DNA of 24,325 nt, taken from positions 1-24,325 of the forward strand of contig CANQBT010000018.1 in the NCBI GenBank assembly GCA_947589405.1. Direction: 5' to 3'. The notes beneath the pieces were generated by a model, which saw only the letters and a list, made by a program, of their open reading frames with translations, was not told the DNA's origin and ran no database searches. Positions within the stretch are counted from its first letter, which is position 1, and the number at the start of each line of letters is the position of its first letter. This DNA comes from an uncultured Clostridia bacterium. GTDB lineage: Bacteria; Bacillota; Clostridia; Lachnospirales; CAG-274. This document shows, in pieces, positions 1 to 7,726 of the stretch. The translations under genes were made by a program, and so were the position numbers.

Positions 1-140
1 ATAATTGAAAAATTTAATAAAATTATATTAATAAGGAATAAAATGCAGAAACTTTGCATTTACAGACATAATAAAAACAACATATAAGGAGAAAATATAA
101 TTGCTATTAAGATAGCAGAATAAAAAAGGGAGATGAAAAA

Positions 141-368
141 ATGAAGGCACTTGATTATACTGCGCTTACACTTGTTATAATAGGTGCAGTCAACTGGGGA
201 CTGATCGGATTTTTACAATTTGATCTTGTCGCTTTCCTGTTCGGCGGACAGGCTTCTCTTATAAGCAGGATCATATATGCCCTTGTGGGACTTGCGGGTC
301 TGTATACCATAATGCTTTATGGAAAAATAGGCAGCAGCGACACAATGATAATGAGCAAGCAGAATTAA
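141..368 (+). CDS. DUF378 family small membrane protein
   Basis: A 75-residue protein with the DUF378 pattern: a first hydrophobic helix at about residues 5-25 containing the motif GAVNWGLIGF, a second at about 41-62 (IIYALVGLAGLYTIMLY), and a short polar tail. Both helices should lie in the cytoplasmic membrane. The family is common in Bacillota (B. subtilis YuzA is a member) and has no established biochemical role. GGGAG lies 8 nt before the ATG, which fixes the start. A small perfect inverted repeat (TGCTAT/ATAGCA, 102-117) sits just upstream of this ribosome binding site. A terminator follows at 379-410, so the gene is probably monocistronic and unrelated to the sugar operon downstream. 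Family call is confident; function is unknown. Confidence 0.85.
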   Translation: MKALDYTALTLVIIGAVNWGLIGFLQFDLVAFLFGGQASLISRIIYALVGLAGLYTIMLYGKIGSSDTMIMSKQN

Positions 369-378
369 TTTGCCTTAT

Positions 379-410
379 GAACTGTCATAATATATGGCAG
401 TTCTTTTTTT
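379..410 (+). terminator. Intrinsic terminator after the DUF378 gene
   Basis: A 9-bp stem (GAACTGTCA with TGGCAGTTC, one G-T wobble), a 7-nt loop and seven T residues, starting 10 nt after the stop codon. Confidence 0.85.
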
Positions 411-533
411 GGTTATTATTACCATATGCAAAATTTATAATATAAACAGCTATAAAATGACTTCTGATTGTGTAAAATTTAAATGTGATTTAAAATAATT
501 GGTAAATTTACATAAAAATATTCAAAAAAACCT

Positions 534-562
534 TTGCATTAGTGGAAATTATATGCTATAAT
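534..562 (+). promoter_or_regulatory. Sigma-A promoter of the sugar importer operon
   Basis: TTGCAT, a 17-nt spacer and TATAAT preceded by TG one base away (extended -10). Transcription should begin near 569, which leaves an unusually long leader of about 228 nt before the lipoprotein start. The rest of 411-796 holds no gene that I can support; an imperfect inverted repeat at 731-758 is described under findings. Confidence 0.7.
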
Positions 563-796
563 AACATTACATCAAATAATAATATAGTTTGCCTATGTTG
601 AAAATGCTCATTATATTGTGCTTTTTTACATATACAAAGGATAATCTGTTGACTTTTTGGATATGTTTTCCGAGATTTTACGGATCATTCTTTGCAAAGT
701 GAACAAAAGCACGGAGCTATGATGTGGGTTAATTTGCACTTTAGGGAGTGTGCAATTTGCTATATATTACACATAAATAAAAAAAGGAGGATTTTC

Positions 797-2332
797 ATGA
801 AAAAGAACGTTTTTAAACGCTTTGCAGCAATGAGTCTGGCTGTTGTCATGGTTACAGGCCTTGCAGGATGCGGTAACGGCAATGAAGCGGATTTTACTCT
901 TGAACCGGGCGATCCCGATGACCTGCCTGATGAGATTTCACTTATGGCTGATACCATCATTACTGAGGAAAATGGTCTTCAGGACTTCTGCGATGAGTAT
1001 GAAAGACAGACCGGAATTAAGCTCTCAATAGAGAAGCCCGACCATGCTAAGTATTATGAAAAGGTTACGCTTTCATTTGCAAGTGAGGAGCCTGCCGATA
1101 TAATCGAAATGGGTTCTACTTACTATCCCGAGCTTGCAAATTCAGGCGCTCTCTGGGATATGACTGAGGCTTGGAACAATACCACATCAAACTGCAAGAA
1201 TATTATTGATGAGGATTATGTTGAAGCTCTTAAGATCAACGGCGTACTCTATGGCTTCCCTATGGCTGCAGGTAACGGTACTATTACTTATGTCAGAGAT
1301 GACTGGATGAAGGAAGCCGGCTTGAGCAATCCTAAGAACTACGATGAGTTTCTTACTATGCTGAGAGCCTTCAAGGCAAGAGGACAGGGTACTATCCCTC
1401 TTACTTCTTCAGGCTTCCTTAACAATGGTGAAACACCATACGATATTTATTTAAGAGAATTCTATCAGGATGCTATCCCCGACTTCTACAAGGACGAAGA
1501 AACAGGCAAGTATGTTGACGGCTTTGCTCAGCCTGAGATGAAGGAAGCTATCCAGAGATTAAGAGATGCATATCAGGAAGGTCTTATCGATGCCGAAATC
1601 GTTACAAACAAGACTTCAACCTGTAGAGATAAGTTGGGTTCAGGCTTGGTTGGTGCTTTCAACTACTGGGCAGGTATGTGGTCACTTAAGCTTCAGCGTT
1701 CTATGAACGAAGGTCAGCTTAAGGCTATTCCTCCTATCGAGGAGACCGGCGGATATACAGAGCGTGTTCCTACCGCTTTTGCTATGTCAATCTATGCACC
1801 TAACAAGGGCGCTATATTTGAGCATTTCCTCATGTTTTCACATGACGGCGGCGCAGGTCAGATGCTCTTTACTCACGGTGTTGAGGATAAGCACTACGTT
1901 ATGAATCCGGATGGTTCAGCTACGGCTCTTCCATATTATTCAGATCCTGATAATACGGTTGAGAAGTCTATATATGCTCCAGAGCTTACCATTACCGAGT
2001 GGAACGATCCTATTCCTCTTGATCCTATGGTTAAGGATTCACTTGAAGAGTTCAGAAAGAACAGAGTGTTTGCTAAGGTTCCCATTGTAAGAGATGCTAT
2101 TGCCGAAAATCTTGCCGACCTTAACGTTGTTAAGGACGTTGTTATGGCTAATGCCGTTACAGGCAAGACTTCAGTAGATGAAGCTATTGAATACTACAAT
2201 ACAAAGGGTAGCTATTATGCTAATGCTATTCTCGAAGATCTTAATAGCGAGGAAAATCTTAAGGCTGAGGAAGAAGCTCTTGCAGCCGCAACAGGCGGCA
2301 GCGCTTCTGACGACGAGGCAGCTGAGGAATAA
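797..2332 (+). CDS. Sugar ABC transporter substrate-binding lipoprotein (LplA/YtcQ-like, CUT1 type)
   Basis: A 511-residue extracellular solute-binding protein. It starts with a lipoprotein signal: charged MKK..KR, a hydrophobic stretch, then the lipobox L22-A-G-C25, so the mature protein is lipid-anchored at Cys25. The body matches the large (about 500-residue) binding proteins that partner LplB/LplC permeases; the C-terminus is an acidic, Ala-rich tail. The start at 797 is chosen because AAAGGAGG ends 6 nt upstream; an in-frame ATG at 692 would add 35 residues before the signal peptide and has no ribosome binding site. The two permeases follow directly, and an esterase and GH28 enzyme lie further down, pointing to pectic oligosaccharides as cargo (inference from neighbours). 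After the signal peptide, lysine is written almost only as AAG, as in tsf, suggesting high expression. Confidence 0.9.
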   Translation: MKKNVFKRFAAMSLAVVMVTGLAGCGNGNEADFTLEPGDPDDLPDEISLMADTIITEENGLQDFCDEYERQTGIKLSIEKPDHAKYYEKVTLSFASEEPADIIEMGSTYYPELANSGALWDMTEAWNNTTSNCKNIIDEDYVEALKINGVLYGFPMAAGNGTITYVRDDWMKEAGLSNPKNYDEFLTMLRAFKARGQGTIPLTSSGFLNNGETPYDIYLREFYQDAIPDFYKDEETGKYVDGFAQPEMKEAIQRLRDAYQEGLIDAEIVTNKTSTCRDKLGSGLVGAFNYWAGMWSLKLQRSMNEGQLKAIPPIEETGGYTERVPTAFAMSIYAPNKGAIFEHFLMFSHDGGAGQMLFTHGVEDKHYVMNPDGSATALPYYSDPDNTVEKSIYAPELTITEWNDPIPLDPMVKDSLEEFRKNRVFAKVPIVRDAIAENLADLNVVKDVVMANAVTGKTSVDEAIEYYNTKGSYYANAILEDLNSEENLKAEEEALAAATGGSASDDEAAEE

Positions 2333-2370
2333 TTCTCAAATAAATAAATATCAGAAAGGATGGTTATAAA

Positions 2371-3360
2371 ATGGCAAACAATAACGACAATTTTGACCAT
2401 GTTATAGTTAAAAAGCCAAGCGTTGGACAGCGTATGTTCAAATACAGATATTTCTATCTTATGTTTATACCTGTTGCAATCGTATTGCTTATATTCTATT
2501 ACTGGCCTATGCTTGGTATAAGATATGCTTTCTCAACATTTAAGTTAAAGCAGATCACACTTAGGACCGGCCCTGACTACAGTATCGGATTAGGTAACTT
2601 TACAAGACTTCTGAGTTCAGATCCGTTCCACGCAGCTTTCAAGAACACTATTGTACTGAGCTTTGTTAACCTTGTTCTTGCAATGGTATGTTCTGTTGCT
2701 ATAGCTCTTTTGATAAATGAAATTCAGAATGCATGGGGCAAGAAGATCGTACAGACTGTACTTTATCTTCCTCACTTCCTTTCATGGGTTGTTGCCGCAT
2801 CTATATTCATGCTGATATTATCAGCAGGTACAGACGCTACTGGCGCTGATACCAGCAACACAGGTTTCATCAATGCCATTCTTTTACAGCTCGGTATTCT
2901 TGACAAGCCTGTTGATTTCCTTACAGAGAGTAAGGCATGGCCAACTGTTTGGTATATCATGAACAGATGGAAGGAAACCGGTTGGGGTACCATTATTTAC
3001 TTAGCTGCATTATCAAGCATCAGCCCTGATTTATATGAGGCTGCTGAGATCGACGGTGCAGGCAGAATGAAGCAGACATGGTACATAACTATACCTTCTA
3101 TCATGAACACGATATTGGTTGTATTCATTCTTAATCTTGCAAAGATTATGAACGTATTCGAGTCAGTCTTCGTTTTCTATAACTCACTCGTATATGATGT
3201 ATCTGACGTTATCCAGACATATACATACCGTGTTGGTATCGTTGGTAATGACTATGGTTATTCAACGGCAATCGGTTTGTTTAAGTCTGTTGTATCTCTT
3301 ATCCTTGTATCAAGCTCTGATATTATCAGCAAGAAGATAAGAGGATACGGTATTGTATAG
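2371..3360 (+). CDS. Sugar ABC transporter permease, LplB/YteP-like (MalF-type)
   Basis: A 329-residue inner-membrane permease with about six hydrophobic segments, the first at roughly residues 30-50 (FIPVAIVLLIFYYWPM). The cytoplasmic EAA loop that contacts the ATPase is at residues 223-230 (E-A-A-E-I-D-G-A) and continues into a YITIPSI segment, as is usual for binding-protein-dependent transport permeases. GAAAGGA lies about 10 nt before the ATG. It starts 38 nt after the binding-protein stop and 18 nt before the second permease, so the three form one transcript. Closest known relatives by pattern are B. subtilis LplB and YteP, the latter part of a rhamnogalacturonan importer. Substrate assignment rests on context. 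Confidence 0.92.
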   Translation: MANNNDNFDHVIVKKPSVGQRMFKYRYFYLMFIPVAIVLLIFYYWPMLGIRYAFSTFKLKQITLRTGPDYSIGLGNFTRLLSSDPFHAAFKNTIVLSFVNLVLAMVCSVAIALLINEIQNAWGKKIVQTVLYLPHFLSWVVAASIFMLILSAGTDATGADTSNTGFINAILLQLGILDKPVDFLTESKAWPTVWYIMNRWKETGWGTIIYLAALSSISPDLYEAAEIDGAGRMKQTWYITIPSIMNTILVVFILNLAKIMNVFESVFVFYNSLVYDVSDVIQTYTYRVGIVGNDYGYSTAIGLFKSVVSLILVSSSDIISKKIRGYGIV

Positions 3361-3378
3361 AAAGGAGCGTGAAGTAGT

Positions 3379-4275
3379 ATGAAAAAGAAATTTAATCTTA
3401 TTAATCCTCAGTACGCTCCACGTTCATGGTTCGTATTGTTTAATACGCTGTTCTTCGTTTTCCTGATGGCAGCTATGATAATCCCTATTTTTAAGATCTT
3501 CTGTGACTCTATGGTTAACGAAACAGTTTACGGTCTTAAGCTTATACCAAAGGGATTCGATCCTAACACAGGTAAGGAAGTATGGTTCAACACTATCGCT
3601 TATAAGAGAATAGTAACTGACCCTGGTCTTTATAAGCCATTCCTTATTTCAATCTATACAACTTTAATGACTACTTTCTTAGGTCTTTTAATATCTACTT
3701 TAGGTGCATATGTTCTTATTCAGAAGGATATGCCAGGTGTTAAGCTGTTCAGTTATATGTTACTTTTCACAATGATATTTAACGGCGGTCTTATCCCTAC
3801 ATTCCTTGTTATGAAGAATATCGGACTTCTTGACTCACTTTGGGCTGTTATGCTGCCTATGTCAATGAACGTTTACAACCTGGTACTTATGAGAAGCTTC
3901 TTCGAGGGTATTCCTGTCAGCTTATTTGAGGCTGCTGAAATAGATGGTTGTACTCCAATGGGTATTTTCGTCAAGATTGTTCTCCCATTGTCAAAGGCTG
4001 CTCTTGCATCTATCGGCTTATTCTTCGCCGTAGCTGCATGGTCTGAATACTTCCACTATGTAATTTACATTAAGTCATCAAGCAAGTACAACTTCCAGTA
4101 CAAGCTGAGAGACCTCTTCCAGGATAAGCAGGAATCAGATCAAGGTACTAAGATCAACGTTAACACTCTTAAGAGTGCAGCCGTTATCGTATCTATAGTT
4201 CCGTTTATGTTTATCTACCCATTCTGCCAGAAGTACTTCATGACTGGTGTAACTATGGGTGCTGTTAAGGAATAA
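3379..4275 (+). CDS. Sugar ABC transporter permease, LplC/YtcP-like (MalG-type)
   Basis: A 298-residue second permease with about six hydrophobic segments and an EAA loop at residues 184-190 (E-A-A-E-I-D-G) running into KIVLPLSKAAL. The C-terminal FCQKYFMTGVTMGAVKE is characteristic of the LplC/YtcP family. AAAGGAG is 11 nt before the start. It pairs with the LplB-like protein to form the membrane channel. No nucleotide-binding subunit is encoded nearby; importers of this family commonly borrow a shared MsmX-type ATPase, so one is expected elsewhere in the genome. A strong terminator follows and closes the importer operon. Confidence 0.92.
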   Translation: MKKKFNLINPQYAPRSWFVLFNTLFFVFLMAAMIIPIFKIFCDSMVNETVYGLKLIPKGFDPNTGKEVWFNTIAYKRIVTDPGLYKPFLISIYTTLMTTFLGLLISTLGAYVLIQKDMPGVKLFSYMLLFTMIFNGGLIPTFLVMKNIGLLDSLWAVMLPMSMNVYNLVLMRSFFEGIPVSLFEAAEIDGCTPMGIFVKIVLPLSKAALASIGLFFAVAAWSEYFHYVIYIKSSSKYNFQYKLRDLFQDKQESDQGTKINVNTLKSAAVIVSIVPFMFIYPFCQKYFMTGVTMGAVKE

Positions 4276-4310
4276 TACATAGTTTTTCAGTATTTACACT
4301 TAATTAATAT

Positions 4311-4348
4311 AACAGCTTTCGCAATTCTGTTGCGAAAGCTGTTTTTTT
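4311..4348 (+). terminator. Strong intrinsic terminator of the importer operon
   Basis: A perfect 14-bp stem (AACAGCTTTCGCAA with TTGCGAAAGCTGTT), 5-nt loop and a T run. It separates the transporter genes from the two enzymes downstream. Confidence 0.92.
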
Positions 4349-4375
4349 GTGATATAGTTAGGGTAAAGTAAACCT

Positions 4376-4405
4376 TTGCTTTACAACAATCAGTATCATT
4401 ATAAA
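4376..4405 (+). promoter_or_regulatory. Candidate promoter of the esterase gene
   Basis: TTGCTT, an 18-nt spacer and TATAAA, predicting a start near 4412. A 27-bp near-palindrome begins right at that point (see 4414-4440). Confidence 0.45.
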
Positions 4406-4413
4406 ACAACCGA

Positions 4414-4440
4414 TTTTCCTGTGACCAGGTCACGGGAAAA
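4414..4440 (+). promoter_or_regulatory. 27-bp near-palindrome, possible operator
   Basis: Two 13-bp arms (TTTTCCTGTGACC and GGTCACGGGAAAA) around a single central A, with one T/G mismatch. It lies just after the candidate -10 and ends 4 nt before the GGAGG ribosome binding site of the esterase. The one-base centre fits a dimeric repressor site better than an RNA hairpin. No regulator is identified. Confidence 0.45.
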
Positions 4441-4455
4441 AATGGAGGTGGGAAT

Positions 4456-5439
4456 ATGGATAAAAAATACAACGGCTATGATTTTGTGGAAAACTGTCTT
4501 AAAAAATGCACGCCATACAGATTCAGCGGCAGTACAGAAGAGGATTTCTACAAATGGAAGGACGAAATGCAGGAAATAATGGCTGAGCTTCTGGGATTGT
4601 ACCGAATGGAAAAAAGCGAGGGTGATGAGCAGCTTATTTCAAAGGCAGATAAGCAAGGCTACACACTTGAAAAATACCATATGGATACTTTGAAAGACCT
4701 TAAAATGCCTTATTATGTTCTTACTCCGCAAAATGCCAACGGAAAGGCTGTTATAGCTCTTCACGGTCATGGCTGCAACGGAAAGGAAGGGCTTATAGAT
4801 GCAGAAAATGCCGATAAGGAGAATATGGAAAAGTACAACTATACATATGTTTACGACCTTTTAGATAAGGGCTATGCCGTATATGTTCCCGATCTTCTTC
4901 CGGCAGGAGAGAGAATGTTTGGCATATATGAGGATAACAGGGCGGAGTGTACAGACGTAAACAATGCTCTTATAAGCATGGGTATGTGCCTTCAGGGTAT
5001 TTATATTACCGAAATGAGTATGCTTATAGACAAAATAAAGGATAATTATAGCAGTATAGGCTGCTGCGGTTTTTCGGGAGGCGCTCATTGTGCGCTGTGG
5101 CTCTGCGCTATGGAGGACAGGCTCAGCTTTGGATTGCTAAGCGGATATTTCCACAGCTTTAAGGATACACTTATATATTCAAACCGCTGCGGCTGCAATT
5201 TTATACCAAGATTATGGGAATTTGCCGATATGGGCGATATTCTGGCTATAGCAGCTCCTATGGATATATATCTTGAAACTGGAAGAGATGATGAACTTAA
5301 CGGCATAAGAGGGATACAAAGTCCCATTGAACAGCTTGAAATAGCTAACAGAGCTTACTCTGTTTTCGGTAAAAAGCTAAAGCTTGAAATATGTGAGGGC
5401 ATGCATAAGTGGTATGGCAAAATACTTGGCAACATTTAG
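4456..5439 (+). CDS. Alpha/beta hydrolase, probable cytoplasmic carbohydrate esterase
   Basis: A 327-residue alpha/beta-hydrolase. Visible features: HGHG oxyanion-hole motif after the ALHGHGCNGK strand, nucleophile elbow GFSGG with Ser207, a probable acid at Asp278 or Asp279 (ETGRDDEL), and the catalytic His317 (EGMHKW) near the C-terminus. There is no signal peptide, so it acts inside the cell. The pattern resembles dienelactone-hydrolase-like and acetyl-xylan-esterase-like families (B. subtilis YtaP is a comparable uncharacterised member). Being between a CUT1 importer and a GH28 enzyme suggests removal of acetyl or similar ester groups from imported pectic oligosaccharides; this is inference. 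GGAGG precedes the ATG by about 8 nt. Lysine codons are mixed AAA/AAG, unlike the transporter genes. Confidence 0.8.
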   Translation: MDKKYNGYDFVENCLKKCTPYRFSGSTEEDFYKWKDEMQEIMAELLGLYRMEKSEGDEQLISKADKQGYTLEKYHMDTLKDLKMPYYVLTPQNANGKAVIALHGHGCNGKEGLIDAENADKENMEKYNYTYVYDLLDKGYAVYVPDLLPAGERMFGIYEDNRAECTDVNNALISMGMCLQGIYITEMSMLIDKIKDNYSSIGCCGFSGGAHCALWLCAMEDRLSFGLLSGYFHSFKDTLIYSNRCGCNFIPRLWEFADMGDILAIAAPMDIYLETGRDDELNGIRGIQSPIEQLEIANRAYSVFGKKLKLEICEGMHKWYGKILGNI

Positions 5440-5450
5440 CATAAAATATG

Positions 5451-5480
5451 TTGCAAACAATATTATATGTATGTTAAAAT
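5451..5480 (+). promoter_or_regulatory. Candidate promoter of the GH28 gene
   Basis: TTGCAA, an 18-nt spacer and TAAAAT with an extended -10 TG, starting 12 nt after the esterase stop. Transcription would begin near 5487, giving a short leader of about 26 nt. Confidence 0.5.
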
Positions 5481-5512
5481 ATTATTAAATAATGAACGGA
5501 GGTAAAAATTTT

Positions 5513-6862
5513 ATGGCAATTATCAATATACTGGACTGCGGTGCAGTAGGCGACGGAAAGACATTGTGTACTAAGGCTATTGCTGAGGCCGTTGAAAAAT
5601 GTGCCGCATCAGGCGGCGGAAAGGTATATGTTCCTGCAGGAACATATCTTACTGGTCCTATTTTTTTAAAGAGCAATATTGAGCTTAATGTTGAAGGCGG
5701 TGCAACTCTTCTTTTTTCAAACGATTTAAATGAATATCCTGTTGTTAATTCACGTTGGGAGGGCGTTAAGAGAGAGTGCTATGCTTCTCTTATAAACGCC
5801 TACAATGAGGAAAATATATCAATTACGGGAAGAGGTACTCTTGACGGTCAGGGACAGTTCTGGTGGGATATATTCAGAGCTAAGGAGAACAAGTATCCAA
5901 GACCCAAGATGATAGCTCCATATGAGTGCAAGAATGTTCTTATTCAGGGCGTCACTCTTACCAATTCTCCAAGCTGGACTATCAATACTATACTTTGCGA
6001 TAATATAACTATTGATAACGTAACTATAAAGAATCCTTATGATTCACCTAATACGGACGGCATCGACCCTGAATCCTGTACCAACATACATATAAGCAAC
6101 TGCCATATAGATGTAGGCGATGACTGTATAGCTATTAAGGCAGGAACAGAAGAGACCGAAGAAAGAGTGCCATGCAAGAATATAACAATAAACAACTGCA
6201 CTATGGTACATGGTCATGGCGGCGTTGTTCTTGGCTCAGAAATGAGCGGAGATATTGTAAACGTTACTATTTCCAACTGCGTATTTGAAAATACTGACAG
6301 GGGTATAAGGCTTAAATCCAGACGTTTCAGAGGCGGTGTGGTTGAGGATATTAGAGTTGACAACGTAATTATGGAAAACGTACTTTGTCCTTTTATTGCC
6401 AACCTTTACTATATGTGGGGACCAAGAGGTATGGATCCTGAGACCTGTGACAAGAATCCTGCTCCTGTTACAAAGGATACTCCCGCATTCAGACGTCTGC
6501 ATTTTGCAAATATGACGTGTAAGAAGGTAAATGCGGCGGCAGGCTATTTCTATGGCCTTGCAGAGATGTATGTAGAGGACTGTACATTTGAAAACGTGTA
6601 TATAGAAATGGCGGAAAATGCAGTTCCGGGAATCCCCGCTATGCTCGTAGGTGCCGAAGAGGTAAAGGAAAAGGGCTTCTATATGTGTAATACAAGGGGT
6701 ATAAAGTTCAACAACGTAACCGTTGTCGGTGCTGACGGTCCTGCCTTTGAAATAGAAAATAGTGAGGATATGACATTTACCAACTGTATCAATAAGAATA
6801 ATAAGTCCGATTCAGAAATGGTAAAACAGACAAATGTTAAAAACTGTGTGATCGATCGATGA
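5513..6862 (+). CDS. Glycoside hydrolase family 28, cytoplasmic polygalacturonase-like enzyme
   Basis: A 449-residue right-handed parallel beta-helix enzyme. The GH28 signatures are all present: N180-T-D-G with Asp182, G202-D-D with Asp203 and Asp204 (the inverting acid/base set), G-H235-G, and the substrate-binding R266-L-K268. The repeated N-I-x-I-x-N-C spacing fits beta-helix coils. There is no signal peptide, so it should trim imported galacturonides in the cytoplasm, most likely from the non-reducing end. The start at 5513 is chosen because CGGAGGT lies 9 nt upstream; the in-frame ATG at 5492 lies before that site. Whether the true substrate is oligogalacturonide or a rhamnogalacturonan fragment cannot be told from the sequence. 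Confidence 0.92.
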   Translation: MAIINILDCGAVGDGKTLCTKAIAEAVEKCAASGGGKVYVPAGTYLTGPIFLKSNIELNVEGGATLLFSNDLNEYPVVNSRWEGVKRECYASLINAYNEENISITGRGTLDGQGQFWWDIFRAKENKYPRPKMIAPYECKNVLIQGVTLTNSPSWTINTILCDNITIDNVTIKNPYDSPNTDGIDPESCTNIHISNCHIDVGDDCIAIKAGTEETEERVPCKNITINNCTMVHGHGGVVLGSEMSGDIVNVTISNCVFENTDRGIRLKSRRFRGGVVEDIRVDNVIMENVLCPFIANLYYMWGPRGMDPETCDKNPAPVTKDTPAFRRLHFANMTCKKVNAAAGYFYGLAEMYVEDCTFENVYIEMAENAVPGIPAMLVGAEEVKEKGFYMCNTRGIKFNNVTVVGADGPAFEIENSEDMTFTNCINKNNKSDSEMVKQTNVKNCVIDR

Positions 6863-6955
6863 AAAGGAAATGGAGAAATATTGCGGACTCAGATTTATCT
6901 TTGGGTTGGAGATATTTGTCAAAAGCTGTTTCTATAGGGCGTGAGGTGACTGAAA

Positions 6956-7201
6956 GTGATACCTGAGGAAAATTTGATCGTGCTGACAGACAGCAAAGGA
7001 AACGAAACAGAACTGGAGTTTCTGGATATTATAGAATATGAGGGCTACAGCTATGCCGTTATGGCACAGGAGGGCTCTGATGAAGCGATAATAATGGAAC
7101 AGGTCATAGACGCTGACGGTAAAAACGCTTCCTATTATGATGTGCTCAATGATGATGTCATCGAAAAGGTTTTTGATATATTTTTAAAAAATAATCCATA
7201 A
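6956..7201 (+). CDS. DUF1292 family protein
   Basis: An 81-residue acidic soluble protein matching DUF1292: an N-terminal LTDSKGNETELEFLDIIEYEG segment, then YAVM and a C-terminal D-D-V-I-E-K-V-F-D-I-F stretch. The family is widespread in Clostridia and has no established function. The start codon is GTG at 6956, supported by GAGGTG 7 nt upstream. No terminator is seen between the GH28 stop and this gene, so read-through from the GH28 transcript is possible, though the gap has no promoter that I can support. It ends directly at a bidirectional terminator. Confidence 0.85.
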   Translation: MIPEENLIVLTDSKGNETELEFLDIIEYEGYSYAVMAQEGSDEAIIMEQVIDADGKNASYYDVLNDDVIEKVFDIFLKNNP

Positions 7202-7227
7202 TAAAAAGGAGCAAAGCTCCTTTTTAT
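7201..7227. terminator. Bidirectional terminator between DUF1292 and blaI-like genes
   Basis: A perfect 12-bp stem (ATAAAAAGGAGC with GCTCCTTTTTAT) and a 3-nt loop, with A and T tracts on both sides. It serves two convergent genes. Confidence 0.85.
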
Positions 7228-7232
7228 TATGT

Positions 7233-7625
7233 TCATTGTTCGGTTTTATATTCTCTGAGAAATTCCTCAATAGCGTTTATATATTCGCTGCTTTTGTTTT
7301 TATCCTTTTTGACAAGACAGCAGAGAAGTCCCTTCATATCCAATTCCTTGTTGTTATATTTGAATATTTCTCTTGCCTGTGATGCTATGTATTCATTTAA
7401 TGTAATACCGGGAACGTACAATCTGCATGGCACCTTTACTATCCTTATTGTGCCTACGACTCTTATATAACCTCTGTTTATAAGCTTCTTGATTATCGGA
7501 TGCATGGAATTTTCTGCAATAGTTTCTGTCTTGGCATAAATTTCAGAGGTCTGCATAGGCTTATCGCTGTTCCACAGTACCTTCATGATCTCGTATTCCT
7601 TGTCTGTCAATCCTTTTTTCATCAT
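7233..7625 (-). CDS. BlaI/MecI/CopY family transcriptional repressor
   Basis: A 130-residue regulator with an N-terminal winged helix: LTDKEYEIMKVLWNSDKPMQ is the family entry motif, followed by a recognition region (ENSMHPIIKKLINRGYIRV). The C-terminal part is the dimerisation helix region and contains two adjacent cysteines (LLCCLVKK). The start at 7625 follows GGAGGT by 7 nt; a longer in-frame ORF to 7697 covers the promoter and is rejected. BlaI relatives normally pair with a BlaR1-type membrane protease sensor; none is encoded here, so this is an orphan repressor. A consensus promoter lies at 7669-7697, and a second, opposite promoter with a G tract lies 30 bp beyond, making that unit a possible target. 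Confidence 0.88.
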   Translation of the reverse strand: MMKKGLTDKEYEIMKVLWNSDKPMQTSEIYAKTETIAENSMHPIIKKLINRGYIRVVGTIRIVKVPCRLYVPGITLNEYIASQAREIFKYNNKELDMKGLLCCLVKKDKNKSSEYINAIEEFLREYKTEQ

Positions 7626-7668
7626 AAAAATTACCTCCAACATTGTATGCAGAATATATTTTATTATA

Positions 7669-7697
7669 ATTATAATTGCATTTTTAATAAAAGTCAA
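7669..7697 (-). promoter_or_regulatory. Sigma-A promoter of the blaI-like gene
   Basis: On the minus strand TTGACT, exactly 17 nt, TATAAT. The start would be near 7662, giving a leader of about 37 nt. Confidence 0.75.
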
Positions 7698-7726
7698 CGC
7701 TTTATTGTTATTTTATTAAAAATGTC

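Noticed and set aside
590..606. TGAAAATGCTCA as a CcpA cre site upstream of the importer.
   Set aside because: The central CG is missing and the right half does not match the consensus.
692..796. In-frame extension of the sugar-binding lipoprotein to an ATG at 692.
   Set aside because: It places 35 residues before a normal signal peptide and has no ribosome binding site; AAAGGAGG supports the start at 797.
7640..7660. ACAATGT near the blaI-like gene as a BlaI operator.
   Set aside because: Known BlaI/MecI sites have a TACA-NN-TGTA core; the centre here is one base too short and one arm is wrong.
7626..7697. In-frame extension of the BlaI-like protein.
   Set aside because: It covers the consensus promoter and ribosome binding site and adds a run of isoleucines unlike the family N-terminus.
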